Of a stretch of DNA of 64,000 nt, positions 10,366-20,942 are shown piece by piece (the first letter of the stretch is position 1; each line of letters starts with the position of its first letter). Made by a program: the position numbers and the translations under genes. Below the pieces are notes generated by a model. That model was not told the origin of the DNA. It was given only the letters and a program-made list of their open reading frames with translations, and searched no databases. The DNA lies in the NCBI GenBank assembly GCA_000750105.3, contig JPHH03000012.1, forward strand, positions 496,001-560,000. Reading direction: 5' to 3'. This DNA is from Tolypocladium sp. Sup5 PDA-1. Taxonomy: Eukaryota > Ascomycota > Sordariomycetes > Hypocreales > Ophiocordycipitaceae.

Positions 10366-12909
10366 TCATATCGGCGGCAAATCCTCCCTGCATATCGGGC
10401 ACTGCAGCCGGAAGCGCATCCAGCCTTCGAGGCAGGCCGTGTGGAAGATGTGCCGGCACGGCGTCACCATGTATAGCCGCCGCGCGAAGACGCTCGCCAC
10501 GCTGTTGCCGTCGTCGTCGCCGGCTTTGACGACGGGCACCTCGAGGACCTCCCTGCAGATGGCGCAGTCGATTACGCGGACATGTGCTCCTCCGCCGCCG
10601 CTGATGCTGCCGTGCTTCTCGGCGGTGCTGCTGGTGCTGCCGCGGCGGGTAGTAGCGGCCTCGTCGGCGCCGAGCCCGATGGGCAGGCCGCCGGCTTCGA
10701 CGTTGTCCTCGCGGAGCACGGGGTGGTAGTCCCACGCCTCGGGGGTCCAGCCCCGGGGCACGCCGAACCTGGGCCCGACGACCTCCTGCGCGGCGAGGAC
10801 GACGATCTGCAGCCAGACCCAGGCGCAGAGCAGGGCAAAGGCACGGCGATCGGGCTGCGCGTAGAGGAAGTTGTCCTCCTTGACCCAGAAATAGGCGACG
10901 GGGAGGAGGCGCAGGACGGACTGGCCGACGACGAAGTGCCAGCGGAGGGCGCGGCGGCAGTTGCGCAGCGTGTTGCGGCAGATCTGGGGCAGCCAGAGGG
11001 AGAGGTAGGCGGCGGCGCAGAGGTTCAGGAAGAAGGCCCGCGCGCGGGGGTACCACGTCGTGGAGGAGATGGCGAGGAAGGAGACGCAGAGGCTGAAGAG
11101 GATGAAGCGGCCGACGATGGACTGGAAGGTCTGCGTCTGCGTCTGGCGCGGTGAGGGGGTGGCGGTCGTCGTCCGGGGCACGGCGGATGCGGCGTCGGCG
11201 ATCTCGGCGTCGATGTCCTGGTCGGAGGGGATGATGATGGGCTCTGATGGAGGCCGGAGCAGAGAGCGGCTCGCCGTCACTGGACCAGGCAAGATCGGTC
11301 CCATCGGGTCGGGAGTCAGGGGAGCAGACGTCGCGGAGCTGGTTGCTCCGCTGGAGTCGCTGCTCGAGCCCTGGCCCTGCTCGCGGCGACCACGACTCTC
11401 CGGCGCCTGGACCTCGTGGATCTTGGCCAAGAAGCTCCCGCCGATGGTCATGGACAGGAAGGACGCAAACATGAGCGCCAGCGTCGGCAGAAACGTCGCC
11501 GCCGCAGACGAGACCCATGTTGCTGCTGCAGTGAAGGTCATGCCGTCGACGACGACCATGGCGCTTATGGTCCAGAAGCTGATGCGCCCCATGGTCGACG
11601 GCGTAAAGGACTCCTTCATCTGGTTCTTGAGGAGGCGTACCTGAGCGAAGACGACGAGCGCATAGACGAGCATCCACGTCTTAACCTGGTGGGTGTGCAC
11701 CTCCGTCTTCATGCCGACGAGGTGGTCCGCCTCGCTGGGCGGGAAGTCGGGAGGTCCCTTGGTCTCGAGGAAAAAGGCACAGTCAGGCGAGTATATCACC
11801 GCCGACATCTGGAGCCGCGGGACGGAGTGGATAGGCGCGCCCTGTGGGTTCTGCAGCTCCGACTCTATCGCGTGGATGACGTCCTCCATGTTCTCCGTCT
11901 CGAGGTCCAGCGACTCCTTTCCGAGCCCCTGCCGGATGGGCGGGTGGACCTGCGCGTACATGACGAACTCGCAGTGCGGCGACGGGTACGCCGTGTACAG
12001 CGGGTTGTCGACGTCCGAGTTCCACGGCACGTTCTGGTCGATGTAGATGTTCTTCTGCTTCTTGGCCACGACGCGGTTCAGCGTCTGGTTGAGCAGCCGC
12101 TGGCTGGACTGGAAGAAGTCGGCACTGGGCGTGAGGTGCGGCAGGCCGAAGATGCCCTCGAACTTCTCGCTCGTCGTGGTCATGAGAATGACGCCCTGCC
12201 GCGGCCAGTGGACGCCCCAGAGCCGCATCTCCCAGTTGAGGCCCGAGCCCGTCGTGTCCTCAATGGTCGCGACGCCCTTGACGTTGCGGATCATGCCCCC
12301 CGAGAGCGGGGTGCTACCCTCTGCGCGCTCGTCGTACGTGGTCACCGTCTTGTTGCCCTCGAGGCGGATCATCATCCTCCCCGTGTCTCCGGTCATGTTC
12401 CGCGCCCAGTCGACCTTGTCGCCCATCCAGTCCATGGACGGGACGCTCCGGCTCAGGTTGTAGCTGTCGTAGGCCCTCGAGGCCGAGCCTTGTCGGCGCA
12501 CCCATCCTCCGCGAAGCGTCCCAGACGCATTCGCCCACACGGCCTCTCCCTGGGCCGTATCCCAGCGCTGCTCTCCCCGGACCGGCGGTATCGCATGTCG
12601 GCTGAGCGCCAACCCCTTCTCCCTGAACCGGCCCAGGTCCTCCCATGCAAAGCCATCCTGCTCTCGGAAGCCAGTAAGGTTGAGGTACTGGGCCGTTGTC
12701 GCATCCTCCTCTTGTCCGGTCGGCGGCGCAAAGTCGCCCCAGCGAGTCTGGTTCAGCACGTCGAGCGCATCGTGGTACCTCGCGAGCCGCTCGGCCGCCA
12801 GGTCCGACAGCGCAAGCGACTGGTTCGGGTACTCTCCTTCCGGGAAGAGCAGCCAGATGAGGAGGAGGACGAAGAGCAATCCTGCGGCCGGGTGTTGGGT
12901 TTGCGGCAT
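10366..12909 (-). CDS. dscA: Golgi Dsc E3 ubiquitin ligase catalytic subunit (DscA/Tul1-like)
   Basis: A single 847-residue exon. A hydrophobic signal or anchor (about 10-25) leads into a large lumenal region with several N-glycosylation sequons (for example NQS, NQT, NMT). A block of about seven membrane helices follows (roughly residues 410-720), and a cytosolic C-terminal RING ends the protein. The RING reads CAIC near the front, PCRHIFHTACLEGW in the middle and CPIC 8 residues from the end, the C3H2C3-type order. This architecture is that of Tul1 and DscA, the ligase of the Dsc complex that ubiquitinates Golgi membrane proteins and, in Aspergillus and fission yeast, is required for SREBP cleavage and hypoxia adaptation. 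The membrane-helix count is by eye. A 512-codon frame on the other strand is a GC-bias shadow. Confidence 0.9.
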   Translation of the reverse strand: MPQTQHPAAGLLFVLLLIWLLFPEGEYPNQSLALSDLAAERLARYHDALDVLNQTRWGDFAPPTGQEEDATTAQYLNLTGFREQDGFAWEDLGRFREKGLALSRHAIPPVRGEQRWDTAQGEAVWANASGTLRGGWVRRQGSASRAYDSYNLSRSVPSMDWMGDKVDWARNMTGDTGRMMIRLEGNKTVTTYDERAEGSTPLSGGMIRNVKGVATIEDTTGSGLNWEMRLWGVHWPRQGVILMTTTSEKFEGIFGLPHLTPSADFFQSSQRLLNQTLNRVVAKKQKNIYIDQNVPWNSDVDNPLYTAYPSPHCEFVMYAQVHPPIRQGLGKESLDLETENMEDVIHAIESELQNPQGAPIHSVPRLQMSAVIYSPDCAFFLETKGPPDFPPSEADHLVGMKTEVHTHQVKTWMLVYALVVFAQVRLLKNQMKESFTPSTMGRISFWTISAMVVVDGMTFTAAATWVSSAAATFLPTLALMFASFLSMTIGGSFLAKIHEVQAPESRGRREQGQGSSSDSSGATSSATSAPLTPDPMGPILPGPVTASRSLLRPPSEPIIIPSDQDIDAEIADAASAVPRTTTATPSPRQTQTQTFQSIVGRFILFSLCVSFLAISSTTWYPRARAFFLNLCAAAYLSLWLPQICRNTLRNCRRALRWHFVVGQSVLRLLPVAYFWVKEDNFLYAQPDRRAFALLCAWVWLQIVVLAAQEVVGPRFGVPRGWTPEAWDYHPVLREDNVEAGGLPIGLGADEAATTRRGSTSSTAEKHGSISGGGGAHVRVIDCAICREVLEVPVVKAGDDDGNSVASVFARRLYMVTPCRHIFHTACLEGWMRFRLQCPICREDLPPI

Positions 12910-13367
12910 GCCGTCGTCGGGGACGCGGGGGTTAGCGCGCCGTCATTTCTGTAGTGTTTCGTCAGGGCGATGCCGTCGGCAGCATTTAGTGGTGGTCGTC
13001 GTCGTAGTCTTCGTATGAAAGAGGTTGTGTTAGTGCAAGGTAGGAACGGTTTCGTTGACGCTCGTGATGATGACGTTGCTCGGAGCTCTACCCATGGGTC
13101 GGGCCACGACGGATTGGATGCGTCCAGGGCGCAGTGGAGGTCCGGGTTGCCGCCACCTATAGCGGGACCGCAGCGCATCAAATGCTGTGGCTTGCCGCCT
13201 ACGACCACTGTAACAAACACACACCACCAAGACCACCTCCAAAGCGACCAAGGCAACCAGGAGACGGTGCATCTCGTCTTCCGTCCAACTCTCTCATCGA
13301 GGCTGCCCCGGATTCTGGCAATACTCGGGCCTCTTAGCCACAGCCTCCCCTGTCCAGCGCCGAAACC
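12910..13367. other. Divergent promoter region of dscA and the HSBP1-like gene
   Basis: 458 bp between two divergent start codons, so shared promoter elements are possible. I see no distinctive motif beyond GTC/CGT-rich short repeats near 12990-13010. Confidence 0.4.
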
Positions 13368-13766
13368 ATGGCCTCCGACGAGCCCGAGCCCAGCACAGCC
13401 GACCAGGCCACAGTACGTCCCCTGTTCAACCCCTCCATGAACTGCTCATTCTCAACAACGCCGTGGGGGAGATACCTTTCCTGAACAACCGCTGATGAAA
13501 TCTACAGTCACCCGAGACTTCGAATGCGGACGTTACGGCCGCTGTTGAGGAACTGCTTAACTCGCTGTCCAACAAGTTTGCCGGCGTATCATCAGAGATC
13601 TTCGCCAAGAGTGAGTTCATCAGGACGGCTTGTATTAACCGCCGTCGTAGCCAAGCAGATGCTAACTCGCAATGCAGTGGACGAGATGTCACGAAGACTA
13701 GACAACTTGGAAGCTGCCTTGCTGGAGAGCAAAGCCAAGGATGCGGGGCCTGCAAAGCCGCAGTAG
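13368..13766 (+). CDS. Heat shock factor binding protein 1-like small coiled-coil protein
   Basis: Three small exons (13368-13412, 13508-13610, 13678-13766) give 78 residues. The introns are 95 and 67 nt, and the second has a GCTAAC branch site. The core reads VEELLNSLSNKFAGVSSEIFAKMDEMSRRLDNLEAALLES, and the heptad spacing of Leu/Val/Phe/Ile plus the MDEMSRRLDNLE stretch match HSBP1, whose metazoan member trimerises as a coiled coil and binds the heat shock factor trimer. Length is also typical (about 76 residues). The N-terminal 15 residues are acidic and variable. Each exon is too short to stand out as an ORF, so automatic pipelines may miss the gene. The role in fungi is not well defined. 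Confidence 0.86.
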
Positions 13767-13976
13767 GACAATACGACGGACCTGGAAGTCAATGATCATA
13801 TCACAAGAACCACATCACGGAGGAGATGATTCAGGTACCACGACAATGAATGGAATAAGCACTCTGAGCGACCTTTTACAATTATTTCCTTGACATTCAT
13901 CATGAAGTTGTACAAGCGTTTGTTCTATTTGCAACATGTTGTTACCCATATCCCGTCCGCGGCATGAATGTGCCGT

Positions 13977-15155
13977 TTACAGCTCGTCCTTGACCTCCTC
14001 GGCCTTCTCCGCAACCTTCTCGACAAACTTTCGCAGGACATTCGTCTTGCGCTGGAGCTCGTCACGCTTTGTGGGGGCAAGGCCTCCCTTGGACAGAATG
14101 CCGTCGAGTCTGGCGAGCTCCTTGGCGGCGTAGCCCTCGCTGCTGTTGAGCTTGTCAAAGACGCGGACATAGTACTCTGCGTACTTGTACTGGGCATCCT
14201 TTTTCAGCTTCTCAGCCTCCTTCTTGACCTCAGCTGCGACGTCGGCAAGCTTATCGCCACCGAACAGCTTGGCCACAAGAGAGTCAAGAGAGGCAACGGT
14301 TCCGGCAACGGCGTCGAGGCCACCGCCAGGGACTCGGTTGGTGCCGGCCTTCTCGTTGATCCACTCGATCAAGTCCTTCTCGGAACGTCCGCCCTGGTAC
14401 AGAACACCCTCCTTGCTGCCGGCAGGGAACCACTTGATGGTGGGGAAAGAGCTCACGCCCTGCTCCTTGCTGAGGGCCTTGCTGTTGGCAGCCTCAGCGT
14501 CCACTTTGGCGATCAAGACATTGGCATCGTTGACGAAGTCGGCGGCAACAGTCTCCCAGGTAGGAGCAAGGGTCTTACAGTCTTTAGGCCTCTCAGTCAG
14601 CCATCAATGCTATCAAAGTGCCATGCTCTCGATGTACTCACGTCCGCACCACGGCGCCGTAAACGCAACCAAGACGTTCTTGTCACCGCCAATCGACTCG
14701 GGGAACGTCTTGTCGCTAAGCACGACCACGCTGCTAGGCATCTCGAGCTTCTTCTTGGCCTTCAAGCCAACCTTCTTGGCGATGAACGCAGACAGGCTCT
14801 CCAGGTCGCGGCCCTCGTTATACTCCTCCGGCTTGTCCGACTTTCCGTCAAAGTACTTCAAGGTCGGGAAGCCTTGGATGCCGAATCGCTTTCCCAGGGA
14901 GCGCTCCGCATCGGCATCTACCTTGGCGATCTGCACCTTGTCCTTTGCATGCTCAAAGGACAGGGCCAGCTCCTCCCAGACGGGCGCGAGCTTCTTGCAG
15001 TGGCCGCACCACGGGGCGAAGAACTCGATGAGCGTGGGCTTGCCCGACTTGAGGACGACCTTGTCAAAGTTGGACGGCGTGAGGTCGATGACGGCGGACT
15101 TGGCGGCTGCCACGGCTGCCACGGCGGCGAGCACGAAGCTCTTGATGAGGACCAT
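13977..15155 (-). CDS. tigA: ER protein disulfide isomerase, two thioredoxin domains plus ERp29-type C-terminal domain
   Basis: Two exons (15155-14642, 14581-13977; intron 60 nt) give 372 residues. A signal peptide (about 1-18) is followed by two thioredoxin domains with active sites CGHC at 50-53 and 170-173. The intron falls inside the second active site, between Gly and His. The last third (about 270-365) is a helical Lys/Glu-rich ERp29c-like domain, and the protein ends in KDEL, an ER retrieval signal. This is the fungal ERp38/TigA architecture, catalysing disulfide formation and shuffling in secreted proteins. It is transcribed divergently from the S29 gene across 515 bp holding two E-boxes. 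The symbol follows the Aspergillus orthologue and is a family-level call. Confidence 0.94.
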
Positions 15156-15670
15156 GGCGGGCGGATTTCAGTAGTGGGACGAGATGCTGCGGTTGGACAG
15201 TTTAGATGACGGGACAATACATTAAATAGCACGGAATCACGAGAGGAATTGGACTGTACCTAAATGTCACTTGAGATTGAAGTATGAATGCGAAGAGAAT
15301 GCAGCCAATGATGCTTTGCAATCCGATGCCAGAGATGCCAGGTTGCAATGATGAGCTCAGCTGGAGCCTGGAGGTGGCAGTCCGTCAGCTAGCGCAGGCC
15401 GGCGGAACAAGCCCCACGCAAGCTCTGGCTCCGATAAGCCGCACGGCCAGGGGTACGCACGTGATGATAAGCACCCCCAGTGCACCGCGATGGCCATCAC
15501 GTGACCAACACCAGTCCCTCGCCGGGCCCGCTCACGGGCTGGGGCTGCCAACCCTCCAATCGGTTGGCGGTACGTCGCGAGAAAATCACACAAAAATTCC
15601 CGCCCACTTCCCAACCCTCGCGAAATCTCCCACCTCACCCAGCAGCTTTCGGCCATCAAACACCGCAACC
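15156..15670. promoter_or_regulatory. Divergent promoter region of the PDI and S29 genes
   Basis: 515 bp between two divergent starts. Two CACGTG E-boxes occur, at 15458-15463 (GCACGTGATG) and 15498-15503 (TCACGTGACC). The latter fits the Cbf1-type consensus RTCACGTG. Whether either controls one or both genes is unknown. Confidence 0.45.
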
Positions 15671-16030
15671 ATGTCTCACGAAAGCGTCTGGAACTCGCGT
15701 CCCCGAAACTACGGCAAGGGCTCTCGCAGCTGGTACGATTCCTGAATGAGCATTTTCTCTCTGCCCCCCCCGGCGAGGCAGACCCGATCGAGCGTTACAA
15801 CAGAGCACTAACCTGGACGATTTGTATAGCCGCGTCTGCAAGCACAAGGCCGGTCTGATCCGAAAGTACGACCTCAACCTGTGCCGTCAATGCTTCCGTG
15901 AGAAGGCCAAGGACATCGGCTTCAACAAGGTATGCAAGAGCGAAACGATACGAGGCCCTCTCGAAACGCGGCTGCGACACGACACGAGAGCCGGGAAGAC
16001 TGACGAGATTCTGCGCAACAGTACCGATAG
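15671..16030 (+). CDS. rps29: 40S ribosomal protein S29 (uS14)
   Basis: Three exons (15671-15732, 15830-15929, 16022-16030) encode 56 residues, exactly the length of yeast S29. The zinc-binding cysteines are CRVC at residues 21-24 and CRQC in the conserved block LIRKYDLNLCRQCFREKAKDIGFNK. The first intron splits the first Cys codon. The last exon is only 9 nt (Tyr, Arg, stop), and its acceptor is preceded by an ACTGACG branch site 14-20 nt upstream. The ending NKYR parallels yeast NKFR, which supports this tiny exon. It is a component of the small subunit head near the decoding centre. No single ORF covers the gene, so it is easily overlooked. Confidence 0.95.
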
Positions 16031-16763
16031 ACGAGCATTACGATTCCGAGAGGGAAAGGGGAACGGCGGTGGAGGATGCATTGCTTGACAGCAGTCATGA
16101 TGGCCTCGCGAAAATCTCTCAGAGGGCGGCGGCCGCTTGGAACCGGAGTTTAATGGCTTGCTTGGTTTTGAGGAAGATCGTGCGTCTGACGAACATCCTC
16201 CGAGGATAGACGAATACCAATTACATTGGAACCATATTTCTCGCGAACCCTCACGAATGCCGCCGAATGCCGATACTCTGCTTCCACGAGTCCGGACATG
16301 TGATGCCACCGAGCACGACGACTGAATCGAATTGCCCAACCACATGGAGAACTCGGCCACGATGCTGCCGTTGATCTGTGGAGGCGTGGGGGCTCGCTTC
16401 CACCCAACACAGTTCGTACGCAGTGTTGTCGGATTGAGGGGCATTGATTCATTTACGAAAATTGTTCCTGTGACCGTGTAGAGCGCGAGATTGACGTTTG
16501 TAGTCTTACATCGTCTATTACTGCCTTCCCCTTTTGCCCGTCTAAATTACACATATCAAGACAATGGGAAGAAGCAGAGTGGAGATCCTCCAGGTCCCAT
16601 CTCGGGGAATATACATGAGCCAATCTTGACTCGAACCATGGGACTTGGTCCGTCGCAGACGCTCGTTACGTCGTGACCCAACCCAGGGGCATCGAACAGC
16701 CCCTTTTTTTCGCATCCGCGGGCTCAACCGCGTGATGTCGCTCACTCCTCGTCTGCATACCCC
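16031..16763. other. Convergent 3' region of S29 and mitochondrial EF-Tu genes
   Basis: 733 bp between converging genes. No gene is visible. A GGTTCGAGTC B-box-like string on the minus strand near 16630 lacks an A-box and stems, so no tRNA is called. Confidence 0.45.
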
Positions 16764-18220
16764 TTACTTGATGATGCGGGTGCACAGGCCGGTGGCCACA
16801 GTCTTGCCGCCCTCGCGGATGTTGAATCGTTGTCCGACCTCGATGGCGTTGGGGTTCGTCAAGGTAACAACCATCTCAACGTTGTCGCCGGGCATGACCA
16901 TCTTGGACGAAGCGTCCTCGGTGTTCTCAGGGAACGTCAGGTCGACAGACTCGTCAGAGGTTCGGAGATAGAGCTGGGGGCGGTAGTGCTCGTGGAAGCC
17001 AGTGTGGCGACCGCCTTCCTCCTTGGTGAGAACGTAGAGCGAGGAAAGGAACTGAGTGTGCGACTTGACGGTGCCGGGCTTGCAGACGACCATGCCACGT
17101 CGGACATCCTCACGGCGGATACCGCGGATGAGAAGGCCAGAGTTGTCACCAGCCAGCGACTGCTCACAGGACTTCTTGAAGGTCTCGATGTCGGTGACCT
17201 TGGTCTTGATGACCTCCTTGCCCTTGCCAACCAGCTCGACTTCCTCGTCGCGCTTCAGGATACCGCGCTCGACACGGCCAGAGACGACGGTGCCACGGCC
17301 GGAAATGGAGAAGACGTCCTCCACGGACATGAGGAAAGGCTTGTCCATGTCACGCTCAGGGGTGGGAATCCACTCGTCGACGGCCTTGAGCAGCTCGTCG
17401 ATCTTCTGCTGACCAATCTCGGGCTTCTGGTTCTGGAGAGCCATCAAGGCGGAGCCCATGATGACGGGAGTCTCGTCACCCTCGAAGCCGTAGGTGGTGA
17501 GGAGCTCTCGCATCTCCATCTCGACAAGCTCCAGCATTTCAGGGTCATCAATGGCGTCGACCTTGTTGACGAAGACAACGATCCTCTGGACGCCGACCTG
17601 CCGGGCAAGCAGCAAGTGCTCTCGGGTCTGGGGCATCTGACCATCGGAGGCAGCGACGACAATGATGGCACCGTCCATGTTGGCGGCACCAGTAATCATG
17701 TTCTTAATGTAATCGGCATGGCCAGGGCAGTCGACGTGGGAGTAGTGGCGGTTCTCGGTCGAGTACTCGATGTGCGCGGTGGAGATGGTGATGCCACGCT
17801 TCCGCTCCTCGGGAGCCTTGTCAATGGCGCCATACTCGAGGAAGTTGGCAAAGCCCTTCTCGGCTTGCCTCTTGGTGATTGCGGCTGAGAGAGTGGTCTG
17901 GATGCCTAGATGTTAGCCAATGCTAGGTGACGCGCGACATTTCGCTCCGTTGCGCACCTTGCCGTGATCGACGTGGCCAATTGTGCCTATCCCAGGTTGT
18001 CAGCATTCAGACTCAATGCCCAAACACAACAGAAGCGTCGCGTACCAATGTTTACGTGGGGTTTCGTTCGCTCGTAGACGGCGTATGTGCGGTAGAGGTT
18101 GAGGATGCCAGCGGCGTTTTGGCTCTTGATGGCGGACTGAAGGGGGCTCGCACGGCCGGTCTTGAGGCCGTGTCGCGCGGTCCGCAGGAACGGCGCAACC
18201 GATCTGAAGGCGGTCGACAT
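16764..18220 (-). CDS. tuf1: Mitochondrial translation elongation factor Tu
   Basis: Three exons (18220-18046, 17986-17958, 17897-16764) give 445 residues. The first about 45 residues are rich in Arg, Ser and Ala with no acidic residues, a mitochondrial presequence. The G domain shows GHVDHGKTT (62-70), the RGITI effector region (about 103-107), DCPGH (124-128) and NKVD (179-182). Domains 2 and 3 of EF-Tu follow, ending ATGLCTRIIK. The middle exon is only 29 nt and encodes most of the P-loop, so a predictor that misses it destroys the GTPase motif. The protein delivers aminoacyl-tRNA to mitochondrial ribosomes. It is divergent from pga2 across about 990 bp. Confidence 0.96.
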
Positions 18221-19211
18221 CTTGAGCCGCAATTATTAAAGGAATACAGCTGCCGAAGAAGGGAATGAGCGGAGCGGAGAGGGACGTGGGAGGTTGAACG
18301 AGGGAGAGCTTCAAAGCAACCGTCGGATTGGAAGGCTGCGAAATTTTTATGAGCTCCTCTGGCTGCCAGCATGCTAGAGCGACAGGGGCAGCCGACGGGG
18401 GGCGTGGTCACGTGAGCGCCCGAGGTTCCGTCGTTGAAGACATGTGTAAGTGACGAAAGAGAAGTCGCATACATTAATCTTTCAGGGGATTAGTTACCCT
18501 GGTCTGAAAAGCGTTTGAATTTCCGTTCCCGCCGATTCGAGTCTGCATACTCCCCCAATTGGGGTAAAAGGTGGCTTTGCAGATAGCCTTGTCACGATTT
18601 GGTCCAGGCACCGTCAAAGCCGTCCGGCGATGCATGGCAGAGTTTAGAGTCCAAGCTCTGGCAGCTCTTCCATTCACAGTGCTCGCACTCTTTAGTTCTC
18701 ATGACCATTGGCAAGAATACAATAGCATGGACAAATAATGGCTCATCTGTCGGCATCGCCGTGGTTCTTTAAATGCCAACGGCGCTCAAAATGGGTCTAG
18801 AGATTCAAAGTGGTTCTCGGCCGGCAGTGGCGGGACTGTCGGCAGCAGCTCGCTAAATTTCAGTTAGTGTTCACTGAGGCGTGCAGGGTCCGCATGCGAC
18901 ATATAACCGTCGACGTCGCATCAACAAACACCTACGCAACTACTGCATCACTCCCTTTACATTTCATCTTTAACCTCACTCGACGCCCTAGAGATTCTGT
19001 ACCTTACCTACCTATACATATCTACTTCGCGCAGCTTTACCGGAACCGTTGCTGCTGCCATCGTGGCCAACACGTCCTTTGAGAGCAGGGTCCACCAGAC
19101 GCGAACAATTTTGCATCCCAGGCCCCCTAGGCACTTCTCGCCTCTCATCGCTCACCCACTCACTCATCGCCTGTGTTATCCATCGCCGACGCATCATCCT
19201 CACTCACAACA
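18221..19211. other. Divergent promoter region of tuf1 and pga2
   Basis: 991 bp. A TCACGTGA E-box lies at 18408-18415, about 190 bp upstream of the tuf1 start. The right half becomes CT-rich toward the pga2 start. Short frames here are not credible genes. Confidence 0.42.
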
Positions 19212-19694
19212 ATGGCTCAACAAACACCCCAACCGGAGTCGAACCAGCCGGGACTCAATGTGCTGGGCAATCTCGCCGGTCGCCTCGCCGAGTACGGCCA
19301 CAACGCCAGCAACAACCTCTCCAACGCCTTCACCGACATGTCGCTCCAGTCGTGGATCCGCCTCGTCGTCATCGTCGGTGGATACATGCTGCTGCGGCCC
19401 TATGTCATGAAGTTGGGCAGCAAGTTTGCCGTCAAGAAGTTGGAGGAGGAGGACGCCAAGTCCAAGGCCAAGGACAAGATCGACCCGGACATGACCCCCA
19501 ACGAGTTCCGCGGCATCAAGGAGAAGCTGTACCATGCCGAGGACGAGGGCGAGGGCGACGGGACTGGCGCGGACTGGGGCCAGAAGGCGAGGGCAAGGCA
19601 GCGACAGATGCTCAAGGATCTGCTCGAAGAGGAGGAGAGGCGGAGGGCTGCCGAGCATGAGGACGCGGATATCCAGGAGTTTCTGGAGGACTAA
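19212..19694 (+). CDS. pga2: PGA2-family protein trafficking factor
   Basis: A single exon of 160 residues from the ATG at 19212 (AACAATGG context). One membrane helix (about residues 45-68) is preceded by SLQSWIRLV and followed by LLRPYVMKLGSKFAVKKLEEE. The remainder is a charged, soluble helical tail rich in Glu, Lys and Arg. The pattern 'TMS-QSWIRL + helix + LLRPY' is the signature of the fungal Pga2 family. The yeast member sits in the ER/nuclear envelope and is needed for maturation of Gas1 and alkaline phosphatase. The C-terminal half is longer than I recall for yeast. No intron. Confidence 0.82.
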   Translation: MAQQTPQPESNQPGLNVLGNLAGRLAEYGHNASNNLSNAFTDMSLQSWIRLVVIVGGYMLLRPYVMKLGSKFAVKKLEEEDAKSKAKDKIDPDMTPNEFRGIKEKLYHAEDEGEGDGTGADWGQKARARQRQMLKDLLEEEERRRAAEHEDADIQEFLED

Positions 19695-20942
19695 AACTGC
19701 ATTGCCTTGGGAGTCGGCTTGTATTTGGTGTTACCGGCGGGGAAGGGGGTTCGTGACTGGCAAGAGTTTTCAACGCGGGAGCATGTTAACATTCGTTGGA
19801 CGGCGGATTGGACAATGAGTTAGTTGTGCTTTGGCTTACATGCTCGACGAGTCGCCTTGTTGTAAGATACTGCGGGAAGGATGGCAAACTATCACTGACC
19901 AGGGCCAAAGCAGCCTCCTATGTGCGCAGTCTCACCGCGTAATTATGTCCCGGTCCCTTTACAGTGAGGCTATCCTGTGACCTGGTAGGGTGTTACACCA
20001 AGCCAGAGCTGCCTTGCCTGAAGGATGTGGCGTCACACCACTTGGCCCAGGACATCTCGTTGATATTTTGCGAAAGGCGTCTGTCGGTCGAGGAATTGAA
20101 TTTTTGCAAATAAGAAACATTCGAAATCAAATGAACGTATGCCGTAATATACCATCACCATGCCGTGCTCAGTGTGACAGCATCTAGCGGTGTTATGAGC
20201 GAGAACGAAGATCAAGTTCGGATACCAGCCAGGGTATTTTGGGATGCGGCTGTACTAAAGGTGATAATGTATAAAAATAACCCAAGTCTTGTGATCTATG
20301 GTCGCCTTGCGCAAAAGTCCGTCATGTCGTGTAACGGTGCAAAGCAGGGCTGCTTTGCCTTCAACCGCAGTCTTCAGCAACGGGGCTGGTCCAGGGTAGC
20401 TCAGTAGGTACCTAGGTAGCTTCCAGAACATGGGCAAAACGTGGAGCCGCCCACGCCCAGGAGCGGGGACGCTGAGGGGTCGGGTGCTGAATGTCAGGCT
20501 ATGCTTCTATGACAGGTCCACTGACGATGTCATCGTCACCTGCGGTTGGCTGCGCCTCGGGCCGCACCATCGACGCTTTGCATTCCATCTCGCCCACCAT
20601 CCTCCAGTCACAAACCGTCCGCTCTGCTTCATTTCTTCACAGCAGCGGAAGCTTGTGACTAGTGGCGGGCCTTTTCTTGCTAGCCGCCCTCGTCTCCCCC
20701 GTTGAGCGCCACTCCGTCAGCTGTCTCGCGGTGAAGCTGATCGTAGCTTGTGCCGTCTTGCTTCTGCTACTCTGGCTGTCGATTCTGCTCCTTGCACCGT
20801 CGTCAGGGCACCGGGGAGCACAAGCACAGCGGCGTCGACACCACGCGGGCCACCGGGCGAACACGTCGCCCCGGTAACACTTTCTGTGCGCTTCAATCTG
20901 CTTGCGATGCCTGCCGCCCGGTTGGACAAGTGAGACAGCAAA
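19695..20942. other. Intergenic region between pga2 and the SR-rich gene
   Basis: 1.25 kb without a supported gene. It contains the extended palindromic string GTAGGTACCTAGGTAGC (20404-20420, core TACCTAGGTA at 20409-20418). The last 300 bp before the next start are pyrimidine-rich. Confidence 0.42.

Noticed and set aside
11416..12954. 512-codon open frame on the plus strand
   Set aside because: Antisense to dscA. Composition (Arg, Leu, Val, Asp-rich, no domain) is what GC-rich third positions produce.
16620..16720. Possible minus-strand tRNA (GGTTCGAGTC B-box)
   Set aside because: No A-box, no acceptor or anticodon stem can be drawn upstream.
18480..18560. Possible tRNA around GATTCGAGTC
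   Set aside because: T-arm stem does not pair and no acceptor stem exists.
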